64,000 bases of DNA from Marivita sp046591575 (GCF_046591575.1 NZ_JBIQWA010000003.1:1-64000); one strand, 5' to 3'. Shown: positions 27,162-36,306, counted from the stretch's first letter. Program-made: numbers and translations. The notes: a model not told the origin generated them from the sequence alone.

Positions 27162-27362
27162 TTACGGTTTCGGGCAGGTTCTGATCCCGAACAGGCTATA
27201 GGCTGGGCAGGTCTTGGTCAGGCCGGTGACAAGCGGCACAATGCCGATCAGAAACAGCCAGTTCCAACTGCCTCCGACCCCGGCAAAGAAGGCAACCAAC
27301 AAGGCCAGACCGACGACAATGCGGACAGTCCGATCGACGGTCCCGACGTTTTTCTCAAACAT
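27162..27362 (-). CDS. Small inner-membrane protein, DUF2892 (YgaP-like) family
   Basis: 66 residues. MFEKNVGTVDRTVRIVVGLALL is the standard N-terminus of DUF2892 proteins. Two membrane spans (about residues 14-30 and 34-50) flank a short GVGGSWNW loop, and the conserved CPAYSLFGIRTC end follows. AGGAGAG lies upstream of the ATG. Relatives often sit next to rhodaneses or thiol-related genes; here none is adjacent, so no role can be assigned. Confidence 0.85.
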   Translation of the reverse strand: MFEKNVGTVDRTVRIVVGLALLVAFFAGVGGSWNWLFLIGIVPLVTGLTKTCPAYSLFGIRTCPKP

Positions 27363-27448
27363 ATCACTCTCCTGTTCAGTTCAACCTCCATCATAGGTGA
27401 TATTCCGTCGCTCGCATATGACACAGGTCAAAAAGCTGAATCTCAGTT

Positions 27449-28321
27449 TCAGGTTCTGCGCCGTGTTTCAAACCGAGGCAACATCGCGGAAAAGTCTTTG
27501 CCCTTGCCATCTTCGTCCTCGACAAAGGTCGTATACAGATCGGTTGCGGACTGCCCCAGGGGGGTGTCGGCATCCACAGCCTGCGCGGCTTGCTGGCTAA
27601 GTCTGAGGTCTTTCAGCATCAATTCCGCGGCAAAACCCGGTTGATAGGAATTGTCTGCCGGGCTTTGTGGGCCCACGCCGGGGGCGGGGCAATAGGCGTT
27701 CATTGACCAGCTATACCCAGAGGAGGTGCTGACCACGTCAAACATCGCCTGACGATCCAGACCCAGCTTGTCGGCCAGCGCAAAGGCTTCGCAAGTGGCG
27801 ATCATGGTCACGCCAAGGATCATGTTGTTGCAGATTTTGGCGGCCTGACCGTTTCCGGATGCGCCACAATGCACCGCCTTTTGTCCCATGATGTCGAACA
27901 AGGGCAGGGCGGTGTCATAGGCTGTGTCTGATCCACCCACCATAAAGGTCAACGTCCCTGCTGATGCGCCGCCAATGCCACCGGACACAGGTGCATCCAG
28001 CGGCAGCAAACCAGCCGCATCGGCATCTGCGGCCACCGCACGGGCACTTTCGACATCGACCGTCGAACAATCCAAAAGCACGGCCCCCGTCTTCATCGCG
28101 GGAATGATCTGTGCCGCAACCGCGCGCAGGATGTCGCCGTTGGGCAGCATGGTGATCACAACATCCGCATCTGCCACGGCGTCGGCCGCGGATGTGACCA
28201 TCGAAACACCCTCGACCGTCACATCTACCGTGTCGAAGCCGACAACATTGTGGCCAGCCGCCGCCAGGTTGGCCGCCATGGGGGCCCCCATATTTCCCAA
28301 TCCGATAAACCCGATATTCAT
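27449..28321 (-). CDS. mmsB: 3-hydroxyisobutyrate dehydrogenase
   Basis: 290 residues. The NAD-binding GLGNMGAPMA is at residues 7-16, DAPVSGGIGGA is the substrate signature, and GASGNGQAAKICNNM holds the catalytic Lys region; NAYCPAPGV fits the 3-hydroxyisobutyrate branch. It oxidises 3-hydroxyisobutyrate to methylmalonate semialdehyde in valine breakdown. Its start overlaps the end of the upstream hydrolase gene by 4 bp. MmsA, which uses its product, is encoded 4.4 kb upstream in the same direction. Confidence 0.93.
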   Translation of the reverse strand: MNIGFIGLGNMGAPMAANLAAAGHNVVGFDTVDVTVEGVSMVTSAADAVADADVVITMLPNGDILRAVAAQIIPAMKTGAVLLDCSTVDVESARAVAADADAAGLLPLDAPVSGGIGGASAGTLTFMVGGSDTAYDTALPLFDIMGQKAVHCGASGNGQAAKICNNMILGVTMIATCEAFALADKLGLDRQAMFDVVSTSSGYSWSMNAYCPAPGVGPQSPADNSYQPGFAAELMLKDLRLSQQAAQAVDADTPLGQSATDLYTTFVEDEDGKGKDFSAMLPRFETRRRT

Positions 28322-29367
28322 TCCGCGCTCCTTTTTTCGAATGTCAGCCGGTCGCCTGAAACCGGACGCAGCATCGCGGCGATGTCGGCCTTTGGCACCC
28401 GGCCCATGTCATGCCGCCACTTGGGCGACTTGTCTTTGTCAATAATGGCCGCGCGGATGCCTTCGAGGAAATCACCCTGTTGCATGCTGCGCGATGTGAA
28501 GCGGTATTCCAGATCAAGCGCGCGGCGAAGGGTAGGCGTTTCCGCGCGCAAGCGTTGCAGGATATCCAGCGTACAGGCCATCGACAGCGGTGAATTGCGC
28601 GACAGTTTCTTAAGAGCCTTTGACGCGAAGTCGCTGCTGTCGTCCGACAGGGCGTCGACAATATCCTGGACCGACGCCCCTGAAAACAGCGTGTCGATCC
28701 TGGCTTGCACGTCGCGCAGCGGTGCGTTGTGTGTCGGGGTTGCGGCCTGAGACAGCCCGGCGACATCGCCGCTTGCGCAAAGCTGCGATTTGATCTTGTC
28801 CCACTGCGCTTGCGGGATAAACAGATCGGCAAACCCCACATGAATCGCATCGCCAGGGCCCATTCTGTCGGTCGTCAGCCCCAGATATTCTCCAAGCCGA
28901 CCTGGCGCATGCGCCAGAAGATACGAGCCGCCCACATCCGGGATCAAACCAATCCCACATTCGGGCATCGCGATCTGGCTGGTTTCGCCGACGATGCGAT
29001 GCGAGCCGTGGCAGCCCACGCCCACACCGCCACCCATGATAAAACCTTGCAGGAAACTGACCACCGGTTTGGGGTATTCCGCAATCAGCGCATTCATCCG
29101 ATATTCATCACGCCAGAACCGCTGACCATAGCTATAATCGCCGGCGGTGCCTGTGGCATACATTTCAGCGATATCGCCACCGGCGCAAAACGCCTTGTCG
29201 CCTTCGGCGTCGATCAAGATCAGCTTGATCGTCGGATCGGTTCGCCAGGCCCATAACGCGTCTTCAATCGCCAGACACATATCATATGTCAGCGCATTCA
29301 GCGCTTTCGGCCGTTGCAGGGTGATATGTCCGGCATGGCCGTCTTGGCGAATGTGGATATCAGTCAT
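28318..29367 (-). CDS. 3-hydroxyisobutyryl-CoA hydrolase (crotonase fold)
   Basis: 349 residues, longer than plain enoyl-CoA hydratases. FCAGGDIAEMY, GGGVGVGCHGSHRIV and the MPECGIGLIPDVGGSYLL signature match 3-hydroxyisobutyryl-CoA hydrolases. It releases CoA from the valine intermediate just before MmsB. ATG 29367 (AAGG upstream) is chosen over a longer reading that would run through a GC-rich hairpin. It is coupled to mmsB by a 4-bp overlap. Confidence 0.88.
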   Translation of the reverse strand: MTDIHIRQDGHAGHITLQRPKALNALTYDMCLAIEDALWAWRTDPTIKLILIDAEGDKAFCAGGDIAEMYATGTAGDYSYGQRFWRDEYRMNALIAEYPKPVVSFLQGFIMGGGVGVGCHGSHRIVGETSQIAMPECGIGLIPDVGGSYLLAHAPGRLGEYLGLTTDRMGPGDAIHVGFADLFIPQAQWDKIKSQLCASGDVAGLSQAATPTHNAPLRDVQARIDTLFSGASVQDIVDALSDDSSDFASKALKKLSRNSPLSMACTLDILQRLRAETPTLRRALDLEYRFTSRSMQQGDFLEGIRAAIIDKDKSPKWRHDMGRVPKADIAAMLRPVSGDRLTFEKRSAE

Positions 29368-29395
29368 CGCGCTTTGCCTTTTGGTCGCGGGGGCA

Positions 29396-29423
29396 GGGGG
29401 CGTTGCCCCCTCGGCCTGCGGCC
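29396..29423. repeat. GC-rich hairpins between the acyl-CoA dehydrogenase and hydrolase genes
   Basis: GGGGGC-GTT-GCCCCC (29396-29410) and GGCC-TGC-GGCC (29413-29423) sit side by side within an 88-bp gap. The block is followed by AAGATATTTATGAAACGAAG. It has no T-run and may modulate expression between genes of one operon. Confidence 0.55.
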
Positions 29424-29455
29424 TCACCCCCAAGATATTTATGAAACGAAGAAAA

Positions 29456-30595
29456 TCAGGACGCCAGCATCTGTCGTGCCACGATCAGTCGCATGATTTC
29501 ATTGGTGCCTTCAAGGATCTGATGCACCCGCAGATCGCGCACCAGTTTTTCGATGCCATAATCGGACAGGTAGCCATATCCGCCATGCAATTGCAGGCAC
29601 TGATCGACCACGGTGCTGCCGGTTTCGGTGACCAGTTTCTTGGCCATGGCGCAGAATTTTGGGGCGTCCGGCGCTCCGGTGTCGAGCTTCCAGGCGGCTT
29701 GCCGCAGGAAGGTGCGCGCGGCTTGCAGGTCGATCTCCATATCCGCCAGGCGGAATTGCAGCGCCTGGAACTGGTCGATGGGTTTTCCGAACGCCTTGCG
29801 TTCGTTCATATAAGCCAGCGTCGCATCCAGCGCGGATTGCGCGGCCCCCAGCGAACAGGCGGCGATGTTCAGGCGCCCGCCATCGAGACCGGCCATGGCA
29901 TATTTGAAACCCTGGCCTTCCTCGCCCAGCAGGTTGTCTGCCGGGATCTTGCAATCGTCAAACTGCACCTGGCGTGTGGGTTGCGACCGCCAGCCCATCT
30001 TGTCTTCCAGCCCGCCAAAGCTAAGCCCCGGGGTGCCATCCTCGACCAGAACGGCAGACACGCCTTTGGGGCCATCTTCGCCGGTGCGCACCATGGCGAT
30101 ATAAAGATCGGAATAGCCGCCGCCAGAAATAAACGCCTTGGTGCCGTTGAGCGTGTAGCCTTCATTGGTCCGATCAGCGCGGGTTTTCAACGCCGCCGCA
30201 TCCGACCCGCTGCCCGGTTCGGTCAGACAATAGCTTAGCACGCTGTCCATAGTGATGGCCTTGGGCAGCACGCGGGCCTTGATGGTGTCATCGGCATATG
30301 TGTCGATCATCTTGGCACACATGTTGTGGATCGACAGAAAGGCCGCCACCGACGGGCAGGCCATGGAGAGGGCCTCAAACACCAGCGTCGCATCGAGGCG
30401 CGACAACCCGGTGCCGCCGCTGTCTTCGGAGACGTAAAGCCCGGCAAAGCCCAATGCGCCGATCTGCGACCACAGGTCTTTGGGGATGGTGCCCTGCGCC
30501 TCCCAATCGCGTGCATGGGGCGCGATGTTGTCCTGGCCAAACGCATAGGCCATATCGAAAATCGCGGTTTGCTCTTCACTCAGGGCAAAATCCAT
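29456..30595 (-). CDS. Acyl-CoA dehydrogenase, probable isobutyryl-CoA dehydrogenase
   Basis: 379 residues. The FAD family pattern is complete: MDFALSEEQTAIFDMA, CLTEPGSGSDAAALKT, KAFISGGGYSDLYI, GRLNIAACSLGAAQSALD, and the C-terminal QILEGTNEIMRLIVAR with the probable catalytic Glu. The ATG at 30595 has AGGAG upstream. The neighbours (3-hydroxyisobutyryl-CoA hydrolase, MmsB, MmsA) make isobutyryl-CoA, from valine, the likely substrate; electrons would go to ETF. Confidence 0.9.
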   Translation of the reverse strand: MDFALSEEQTAIFDMAYAFGQDNIAPHARDWEAQGTIPKDLWSQIGALGFAGLYVSEDSGGTGLSRLDATLVFEALSMACPSVAAFLSIHNMCAKMIDTYADDTIKARVLPKAITMDSVLSYCLTEPGSGSDAAALKTRADRTNEGYTLNGTKAFISGGGYSDLYIAMVRTGEDGPKGVSAVLVEDGTPGLSFGGLEDKMGWRSQPTRQVQFDDCKIPADNLLGEEGQGFKYAMAGLDGGRLNIAACSLGAAQSALDATLAYMNERKAFGKPIDQFQALQFRLADMEIDLQAARTFLRQAAWKLDTGAPDAPKFCAMAKKLVTETGSTVVDQCLQLHGGYGYLSDYGIEKLVRDLRVHQILEGTNEIMRLIVARQMLAS

Positions 30596-30669
30596 GGCGT
30601 CGCTCCTCTTGTGGGCCATACTTTTGGGCTGCGTGTACGTGCCAACTGTTTCAGAAGTTTTGCAAGCCC

Positions 30670-31797
30670 TCACAGCCCCTCGTGAAACGCCTCGACCAGA
30701 TCGGCAACCACGGCGCGCATCTGGGCATCGGTGTCTTTGCCGTCTGCTTGCACTTTGGCGGCGACAGCGCGTTGGCGCGATGTTCCATTGCCTTTGGCGA
30801 CAATCGTCTTGCTGTGTTCAACTTCGCGCACGCAGTGCAACACGCCGGCATCTTCTTCGATCAGCAGCATCAGTTCGTCCATAAGATCGGACATCGAGAC
30901 AATTTCGCCCCGGCCAAAATCAATTAGCCCGTCGGTGATGCCGTACCGCTGCGCGCGCCAGCGGTTTTCGCCGATCAGAAAGGGGTCATAGCGCCGCCAG
31001 CGTTGGTTGCGCACCCGCAGACGCCACAGCATGCGCATCAGGCATTGGTTGAGCGCGGCCAGCGTCAATGTGTCCTCAATGCGGGGCTGCACATCCATGA
31101 TCCGGGTTTCAAGCGTGGGAAACTGCGCCGAAGGGCGAAGATCCCACCAGATCTTGGAGCTGTCTTCAATGATGCCGATATCAATCAGCACCTGCACCGA
31201 CCGTTGATATTCCGACCAATTGTCAAATTGCGGCGGCAGGCCGGTGCGCGGCAGGTTGTCAAAGACCGAAATGCGATAAGACGCAAGGCCGGTGTCTTCG
31301 CCCTGCCAAAACGGGGAAGAGGTGGACAGCGCCAATAGATGCGGCAGGAAATACGCCATTTGACCCATCAAATCGGCGCGCAGCGCATCATCGTTCAGGC
31401 CCACATGCACATGCATGCCACAGATCAGCATCCGCCGCACAACACCGCCAAGCGCATCCTGAAGATCATTATAACGGTCCTTGTCGGTGTGGTGCTGGGT
31501 CTTCCAGTCGCCGAACGGATGGCACGAGGCAGCAATCGGCGCGAGATTGTGCTGCCTGGCACAGCGCGCCACCGTGCTGCGCAGGCGCTTGAGGTCATCA
31601 CGGGCCTCTTTGATATCGCCGCAGACCTTGGTCCCGATTTCGATCTGACATTGAAGAAATTCAGGGCTGACCTGTTTTTCCAACTCTGCCGCGCAGTCGG
31701 TCATCAAGTCAGGCGGCGCTTCGGCCAGTGCATAGCTGTCAAGATCGACCAGCAGGTATTCTTCTTCTATGCCCAATGAAAATTCGGGTTCCTGCAT
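30670..31797 (-). CDS. ybdK: YbdK-type carboxylate-amine ligase (glutamate-cysteine ligase 2 family)
   Basis: 375 residues, normal for the family. The N-terminal FSLGIEEEYLLVD is the GCS2 metal/ATP motif; CGMHVHVGL, SSPFWQG, and WWDLRPSAQFPTLETRIMD follow. Family members have weak glutamate-cysteine ligase activity and the true substrate is generally unclear. The start at 31797 has GAGG seven bases upstream; an in-frame ATG at 31809 has no good site. It sits inside the valine gene run without an obvious functional link. Confidence 0.88.
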   Translation of the reverse strand: MQEPEFSLGIEEEYLLVDLDSYALAEAPPDLMTDCAAELEKQVSPEFLQCQIEIGTKVCGDIKEARDDLKRLRSTVARCARQHNLAPIAASCHPFGDWKTQHHTDKDRYNDLQDALGGVVRRMLICGMHVHVGLNDDALRADLMGQMAYFLPHLLALSTSSPFWQGEDTGLASYRISVFDNLPRTGLPPQFDNWSEYQRSVQVLIDIGIIEDSSKIWWDLRPSAQFPTLETRIMDVQPRIEDTLTLAALNQCLMRMLWRLRVRNQRWRRYDPFLIGENRWRAQRYGITDGLIDFGRGEIVSMSDLMDELMLLIEEDAGVLHCVREVEHSKTIVAKGNGTSRQRAVAAKVQADGKDTDAQMRAVVADLVEAFHEGL

Positions 31798-31855
31798 GCC
31801 GCACCTCATGTCTTGTTCATCGCATCTTAGCCCCTCGGACGCATTTGTCACCGGC

Positions 31856-32287
31856 TCAGGCGGATTGCGATGATCCCGCTTCCAGCAGCGCGGCAAATGT
31901 TTCAAACGGCACTCCCAGGGATGACAGGGCCGCGGCTTCGGAATCCTGAACAATGGCCACCACGCCATGCGCGTGCGACCAGCCGTTTTTGGCCAAGGCC
32001 GCCGCTTTTTGTGAAATCGGCGATATGGCATAGTAGACCATCATCGTTTCAAGCTCGCGCGCGGCAAGGTCTTCGCCTTTGCGCGCCTGCAGGGCCATCA
32101 CGCGTGCAAAATCGCGTTCCATATCGGTGATGCGGGACAGGTCGATCAAATGGCGCTGCCCCGGTCGCGCCTCTGGATGTTGTGCATATGCGCCAAACGC
32201 TTTGAGGCTGTCTTCGACCAGCATGAGGCCGCTATATTGCACATAGACCAGGTTATGATCTGCGAGGATTTGAAACGTTGCAGGCAT
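31856..32287 (-). CDS. Hypothetical protein, STAS/SpoIIAA-like
   Basis: 143 residues. The pattern of an N-terminal beta strand (HNLVYVQYSGLML), a helix, RHLIDLSRITDM and a final GVPFETFAALL resembles the SpoIIAA-like/STAS fold in which the central strand carries D-L-S. There is no enzyme motif. AAGAG precedes the ATG. It is encoded in the same direction as ybdK, 58 bp upstream of it. I do not recognise a specific function. Confidence 0.6.
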   Translation of the reverse strand: MPATFQILADHNLVYVQYSGLMLVEDSLKAFGAYAQHPEARPGQRHLIDLSRITDMERDFARVMALQARKGEDLAARELETMMVYYAISPISQKAAALAKNGWSHAHGVVAIVQDSEAAALSSLGVPFETFAALLEAGSSQSA

Positions 32288-32666
32288 GACATCTCTTTTG
32301 AATAATGAGGGTGAGGGATGCAAAAATCTGGCACCGTCTGTTCGCACTGGACCGCGTGTGCGGCTGGGAGAAGGGCACGCCGATATTGCGCGGAAACCCA
32401 AGGTTTCGCTTTGGCGTGGTGTCGACTGCGATGGGCATAATGACTTTCGAGAAAACGGTGTGAACCGGATCAGCTTTTCCGAAGTCTTGCAAAAAATCAA
32501 TGGATTAAAGATATTATCGCGCGGTCTTTCGCAATGAATGACGACCGGAACCAGAACCCGCCCCAACCGTAGCAGGCGAGATATGCGGTTTCGCATGTCG
32601 AGGACAGCCGGGCCGGCAGGACACGCGGCCATGTTTTCCAGCGCGACACAGGCGCGGCCAATGCGG
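32288..32666. other. Gene-free stretch
   Basis: About 380 bp between the STAS-like gene and the mmsA end. An 83-codon plus-strand frame crosses it, but codon use and composition look random and no ribosome site is present. An AT-richer patch at 32490-32520 may be part of the promoter of the minus-strand gene downstream. I see no RNA gene. Confidence 0.5.
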
Positions 32667-32693
32667 CGGGCCGCCCCGAAATGGAGCGGCCCG
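32667..32693 (-). terminator. Probable terminator of mmsA
   Basis: CGGGCCGC (32667-32674) and GCGGCCCG (32686-32693) form an 8-bp stem just 8 bp past the mmsA stop codon. The tail lacks a T-run, so it may be a stability stem or act with other factors. Confidence 0.5.
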
Positions 32694-32700
32694 GTCTGAT

Positions 32701-34200
32701 TTAGTCCATTGCTTTGAAGTTAAACTCGCCGCCTTCTTTGATGCCCGAGGGCCAGCGCGACGTGATTGTCTTGGTGCGGGTGTAGAACTTGAAACTGTCC
32801 GGTCCGTGCTGGTTCAGGTCGCCAAACATGGATTTCTTCCAGCCGCCAAACGTATGATAGGCCAGCGGCACCGGGATCGGTACATTGATGCCGACCATGC
32901 CGATATTCACGCGGTGCGCAAAGTCGCGGGCCGTGTCGCCGTCGCGGGTAAAGATCGCGGTGCCATTGCCGTATTCGTGATCCATCGCCAGCTTGAGCGC
33001 CTCTTCGTAAGACCCTGCGCGCACGGTGCTGAGGACGGGACCAAAGATTTCCTGACGGTATATGTCCATGTCGGGCGTCACCTTGTCGAAAAGGTGCGGA
33101 CCAACAAAAAAGCCGTCCTCATAGCCCTGCAATTTGAAGTCGCGGTTGTCGACGACCAGCTCCGCGCCTTGATCGACACCCGATTGGATCAGGCCCAGAA
33201 TCCGCTCTTTTGCTTCGCGGGTGACAACGGGGCCGAAATCCACATCATCCCCGTCTGTATAGGGAGCGACACGCAGCTTTTCGATGCGCGGCACCAGCGC
33301 GCCAATCAGGCGGTCGGCGGTTTCTTCGCCGACAGGCACCGCAACCGACACCGCCATGCAGCGTTCGCCAGCCGCCCCGAAACCAGCCCCGATCAGGGCA
33401 TCGGCGGCTTGGTCAATGTCGGCATCCGGCATGACGATCAGGTGGTTTTTCGCCCCGCCAAAGCACTGCGCGCGTTTGCCGTTCGCGGTGGCGCGGCTGT
33501 AGATATACTGCGCGATGGGGGTGGACCCGACAAAGGACACGCCCTGGATGATCTCGTGATCGAGCAGGGTATCCACGGCTTCTTTCGTGCCATTCACAAC
33601 CTGGAACACACCGGCAGGCAGGCCCGCTTCGACAAAGAGTTCCGCCAGCATCAGCGGCACGGATGGGTCGCGTTCAGACGGTTTCAGCACCACGGCATTG
33701 CCGCAGGCAAGCGCAGGGCCGACATGCCACAGCGGCATCATCGCCGGGAAGTTGAACGGCATGATCGCCGCGACCACACCCAAAGGCTGACGCATGGAAT
33801 ACATGTCAATGCCGGGGCCTGCGTCATCGGTGTATTCCCCTTTGAGCATCTGCGGCGCGCCGATGCAGTATTCGATCACCTCAAGCCCGCGCTGCAGATC
33901 GCCTTTGGCGTCCGGGATCGTCTTGCCATGTTCGCGGCTCAGCGCCTCGGCCAGCTTGTCCATGTCGCGGTTCATCAGCGCGACCATCTTCATCATCACC
34001 CGCGCGCGTTTCTGCGGGTTGGTGGCGCCCCAGGCGACCTGCGCCTCTGCCGCGTCTTCGACGGCTTTCGACACCTCGTCCGGTGTGGCCAGCGGCAGTT
34101 TTGCCTGAACCTCACCGGTTGCCGGGTTGAAGACATCGCCGAAATCGCCAGAGGTGCCTTTGACCTGTGCGCCATTAATAAAGTGCGTAAGCTCTTGCAT
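32701..34200 (-). CDS. mmsA: CoA-acylating methylmalonate-semialdehyde dehydrogenase
   Basis: 499 residues, aldehyde dehydrogenase superfamily. MPFNFPAMMPLWHV and FGGAKNHLIVMPDAD are typical of MmsA; the catalytic Cys281 lies in AGERCMAVS. It converts methylmalonate semialdehyde to propionyl-CoA with NAD+ and CoA, the last dedicated step of valine breakdown. ATG 34200 is preferred to the longer reading, which lacks homologous-looking sequence. It faces a LysR gene across a 98-bp region with two TTTGCA-type palindromes. Confidence 0.95.
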   Translation of the reverse strand: MQELTHFINGAQVKGTSGDFGDVFNPATGEVQAKLPLATPDEVSKAVEDAAEAQVAWGATNPQKRARVMMKMVALMNRDMDKLAEALSREHGKTIPDAKGDLQRGLEVIEYCIGAPQMLKGEYTDDAGPGIDMYSMRQPLGVVAAIMPFNFPAMMPLWHVGPALACGNAVVLKPSERDPSVPLMLAELFVEAGLPAGVFQVVNGTKEAVDTLLDHEIIQGVSFVGSTPIAQYIYSRATANGKRAQCFGGAKNHLIVMPDADIDQAADALIGAGFGAAGERCMAVSVAVPVGEETADRLIGALVPRIEKLRVAPYTDGDDVDFGPVVTREAKERILGLIQSGVDQGAELVVDNRDFKLQGYEDGFFVGPHLFDKVTPDMDIYRQEIFGPVLSTVRAGSYEEALKLAMDHEYGNGTAIFTRDGDTARDFAHRVNIGMVGINVPIPVPLAYHTFGGWKKSMFGDLNQHGPDSFKFYTRTKTITSRWPSGIKEGGEFNFKAMD

Positions 34201-34234
34201 GATAATTCTCCCAATCTGCATGCAGGATAGCCTT

Positions 34235-34289
34235 GCAAATTTGCGTATCAAAGAGGCAATGTGCCAAAGGAGTTTTGCAAAAATGCAAA
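34235..34289. promoter_or_regulatory. Two palindromic sites between mmsA and the LysR gene
   Basis: GCAAATTTGC (34235-34244) is a perfect 10-bp palindrome, and TTTGCA-AAAA-TGCAAA (34274-34289) is a perfect 6-bp inverted repeat with the same half-site. The second ends 9 bp before the LysR GTG, the first is 34 bp upstream of mmsA. A pair of like sites in a divergent promoter region is the usual layout for a LysR regulator. Confidence 0.55.
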
Positions 34290-34298
34290 GGATGACCT

Positions 34299-35192
34299 GT
34301 GCAAAGCTGGGATGATCTGCGAATTTTCCTGTCCGTGACCCGCAATGAAACCCTGTCGGGCGCGGGCAAAGCGCTGCGCATGGACCCGGCGACAGTGGGT
34401 CGGCGGATTGCGCGGCTGGAAGAGGCCGTAGGGCAGGCGCTGTTTGTCAAAAGCCCCCAGGGCTATGCCATGACCGACGCGGCCACGCGGCTGGTCGATC
34501 ATGCTGAACGAGCCGAACAGGCAATGCAGGGCGCGCGCTCTGTGCTGACGGGGGATGCGGAAACGCTGTCCGGTCAGATCCGTATCGGAGCTCCGGATGG
34601 CTGTGCCAATTTTGTCCTGCCACGCGTCTTTGCCGATCTGTCCAAGGCCAATCCGGATCTGGACCTGCAAATCGTGGCCCTGCCGCGTGTGGTGAACCTG
34701 TCACGTCGCGAGGCGGATATGGCGATCACGGTCAGCCCGCCAACTGCATCGCGCCTGTCTTACAAGCGGATCACCGATTACCGTCTGCATCTGGCGGCCA
34801 GCGACACCTATCTTTCGACCCTGCCACCGATCACGTCGCTGCAGGATCTGCACGGACACCGGATCGTCGGCTATATCCCCGACATGATCTTTGACAAGGA
34901 ACTGGATTACCTCAGTGACCTGACCCTTGACCGCGTCGCGCTGGCGTCCAATTCGGCCTCAGTCCAGCTTCAGCTTTTGCGCCACCACGGCGGGATCGGG
35001 ATCGCGCATGACTTTGCACTGCCGTTTGCGCCGGGTGTGCGGCGTTTGCTGATCAACGAGGTGTCGTTTTTGCGCAGCTTTTATCTGGTCCGTCATGCCG
35101 AAGACCGGCGTCTCGACCGGATCAGCCGGTTTGCCAACGCGCTTGCCCAGGGCGTCAAAGCCGAAGTGATGCGGCTGGAGGCGTTGTTATGA
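34299..35192 (+). CDS. LysR-family transcriptional regulator
   Basis: 297 residues. The winged HTH occupies residues ~1-60 (LRIFLSVTRNETLSGAGKALRMDPATVGRRIARLE), and the periplasmic-binding-like effector domain ~88-290. The start is GTG with AAGGA six bases upstream. It is divergent from mmsA and is the best candidate for controlling it, although valine-pathway regulators of other families exist, so this is inferred from position. Confidence 0.88.
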   Translation: MQSWDDLRIFLSVTRNETLSGAGKALRMDPATVGRRIARLEEAVGQALFVKSPQGYAMTDAATRLVDHAERAEQAMQGARSVLTGDAETLSGQIRIGAPDGCANFVLPRVFADLSKANPDLDLQIVALPRVVNLSRREADMAITVSPPTASRLSYKRITDYRLHLAASDTYLSTLPPITSLQDLHGHRIVGYIPDMIFDKELDYLSDLTLDRVALASNSASVQLQLLRHHGGIGIAHDFALPFAPGVRRLLINEVSFLRSFYLVRHAEDRRLDRISRFANALAQGVKAEVMRLEALL

Positions 35193-35260
35193 TGACTTGA
35201 CAGATCGTTGTCAGGTGAGGACGCTATAGAAAATGCGTCGCTACTGGAGGAGGAGCCGCT

Positions 35261-35695
35261 ATGACCGTGCAAAAAATCCTGAAAAGTAAAAACAATGACG
35301 CTGTCGTGACGGTTGCATCCGGGACGATGGTGTCGGAAGCGGCAAAAATCCTTGCCGAAAAACGGATAGGGACCGTTGTCGTTTCGGATGATGGTGTGAC
35401 CGCCAAGGGCATTTTGTCGGAACGGGATATCGTGCGGGAATTGGCGACACGCGGCAGTGCCTGTCTGACCGAAAGCGTGGATGCCTATATGACATCGAAA
35501 CTGGTGACCTGCGAACGGCAGGAAAAAGCCGATGATGTGCTTGCCAAGATGACGGCGGGCCGGTTTCGGCACATGCCTGTGGTCGAAGACGGCAAGCTGG
35601 TGGGTCTTATCACCCTCGGGGATGTGGTCAAAGCCCGGTTGAATGAACTCACGATGGAGAAAGATGCGCTCGAAGGGATGATCATGGGGCACTAA
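35261..35695 (+). CDS. CBS-domain pair protein
   Basis: 144 residues made almost entirely of two CBS motifs (about residues 12-65 and 76-135; RIGTVVVSDDG, GILSERDIVREL, RHMPVVEDGKLVGLITLGDVV). Such stand-alone CBS pairs bind adenine nucleotides and act as energy or redox sensors. A strong GGAGGAGG ribosome site precedes it. It is a single gene with no clear partner. Confidence 0.88.
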   Translation: MTVQKILKSKNNDAVVTVASGTMVSEAAKILAEKRIGTVVVSDDGVTAKGILSERDIVRELATRGSACLTESVDAYMTSKLVTCERQEKADDVLAKMTAGRFRHMPVVEDGKLVGLITLGDVVKARLNELTMEKDALEGMIMGH

Positions 35696-35774
35696 AAGCG
35701 GATCTGGGTGCCTTGCACTTCCCAGAGTTTTGATGCCAGACAGGCGAAACACCACCACACGCCGGAGATCGCCC

Positions 35775-36272
35775 ATGCGCATCGCTCTTTACCCCGGGAC
35801 ATTTGATCCGATCACAATGGGCCATATCGACATCATCCGCCGGGCCTCGGCGCTGGTGGACAGGCTGGTGATCGGTGTGGCCATAAATCGCGACAAGGGC
35901 CCGTTGTTCACGTTAGAGGAACGTGTGGCCATGATCGAAGCGGAATGTGTGGCGCTGGCGGAACAGACCGGGATCGAGATCATCGCCCATCCGTTCGAAA
36001 ACCTGCTGATCGATTGCGCGCGGGATGTCGACGCAACCTTGATTGTGCGCGGTCTGCGGGCGGTGTCTGATTTCGAATATGAATTCCAGATGGTCGGCAT
36101 GAACCGCGCGCTTGATGACAGTGTTGAAACGGTGTTCCTGATGGCCGAAGCGCGCCACCAGGCCATTGCCTCCAAGCTGGTCAAGGAAATTGCCCGTCTG
36201 AATGGCGATGTGAGCAAATTTGTGACAGCACCTGTGCGGGATGCCTTGGTCAAACGGTTCTCGGACGCGTAA
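35775..36272 (+). CDS. coaD: Phosphopantetheine adenylyltransferase
   Basis: 165 residues. The nucleotidyltransferase motif TFDPITMGHIDII (T/HxGH) is at the N-terminus; VRGLRAVSDFEYEFQM and the ISSxxVK-like IASKLVKEIA are characteristic. It makes dephospho-CoA from 4'-phosphopantetheine. ATG 35775 with GGAG upstream gives the usual length; the longer frame adds an Arg-rich tail not expected in the family. Confidence 0.95.
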   Translation: MRIALYPGTFDPITMGHIDIIRRASALVDRLVIGVAINRDKGPLFTLEERVAMIEAECVALAEQTGIEIIAHPFENLLIDCARDVDATLIVRGLRAVSDFEYEFQMVGMNRALDDSVETVFLMAEARHQAIASKLVKEIARLNGDVSKFVTAPVRDALVKRFSDA

Positions 36273-36306
36273 CGCGCCTTGCTGGTTGATCGGGGCGGAG
36301 CGTGAC

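Noticed and set aside
32286..32537. An 83-codon plus-strand frame with a faint BrnT-like ending (HNDFRENGVNRISFSEV)
   Set aside because: The likeness is a few residues only, there is no antitoxin gene beside it, and no ribosome site; at most a remnant.
32806..34230. A 474-codon plus-strand frame
   Set aside because: Antisense to mmsA; the product has no domain and is rich in Arg, His and Val as expected of a shadow.
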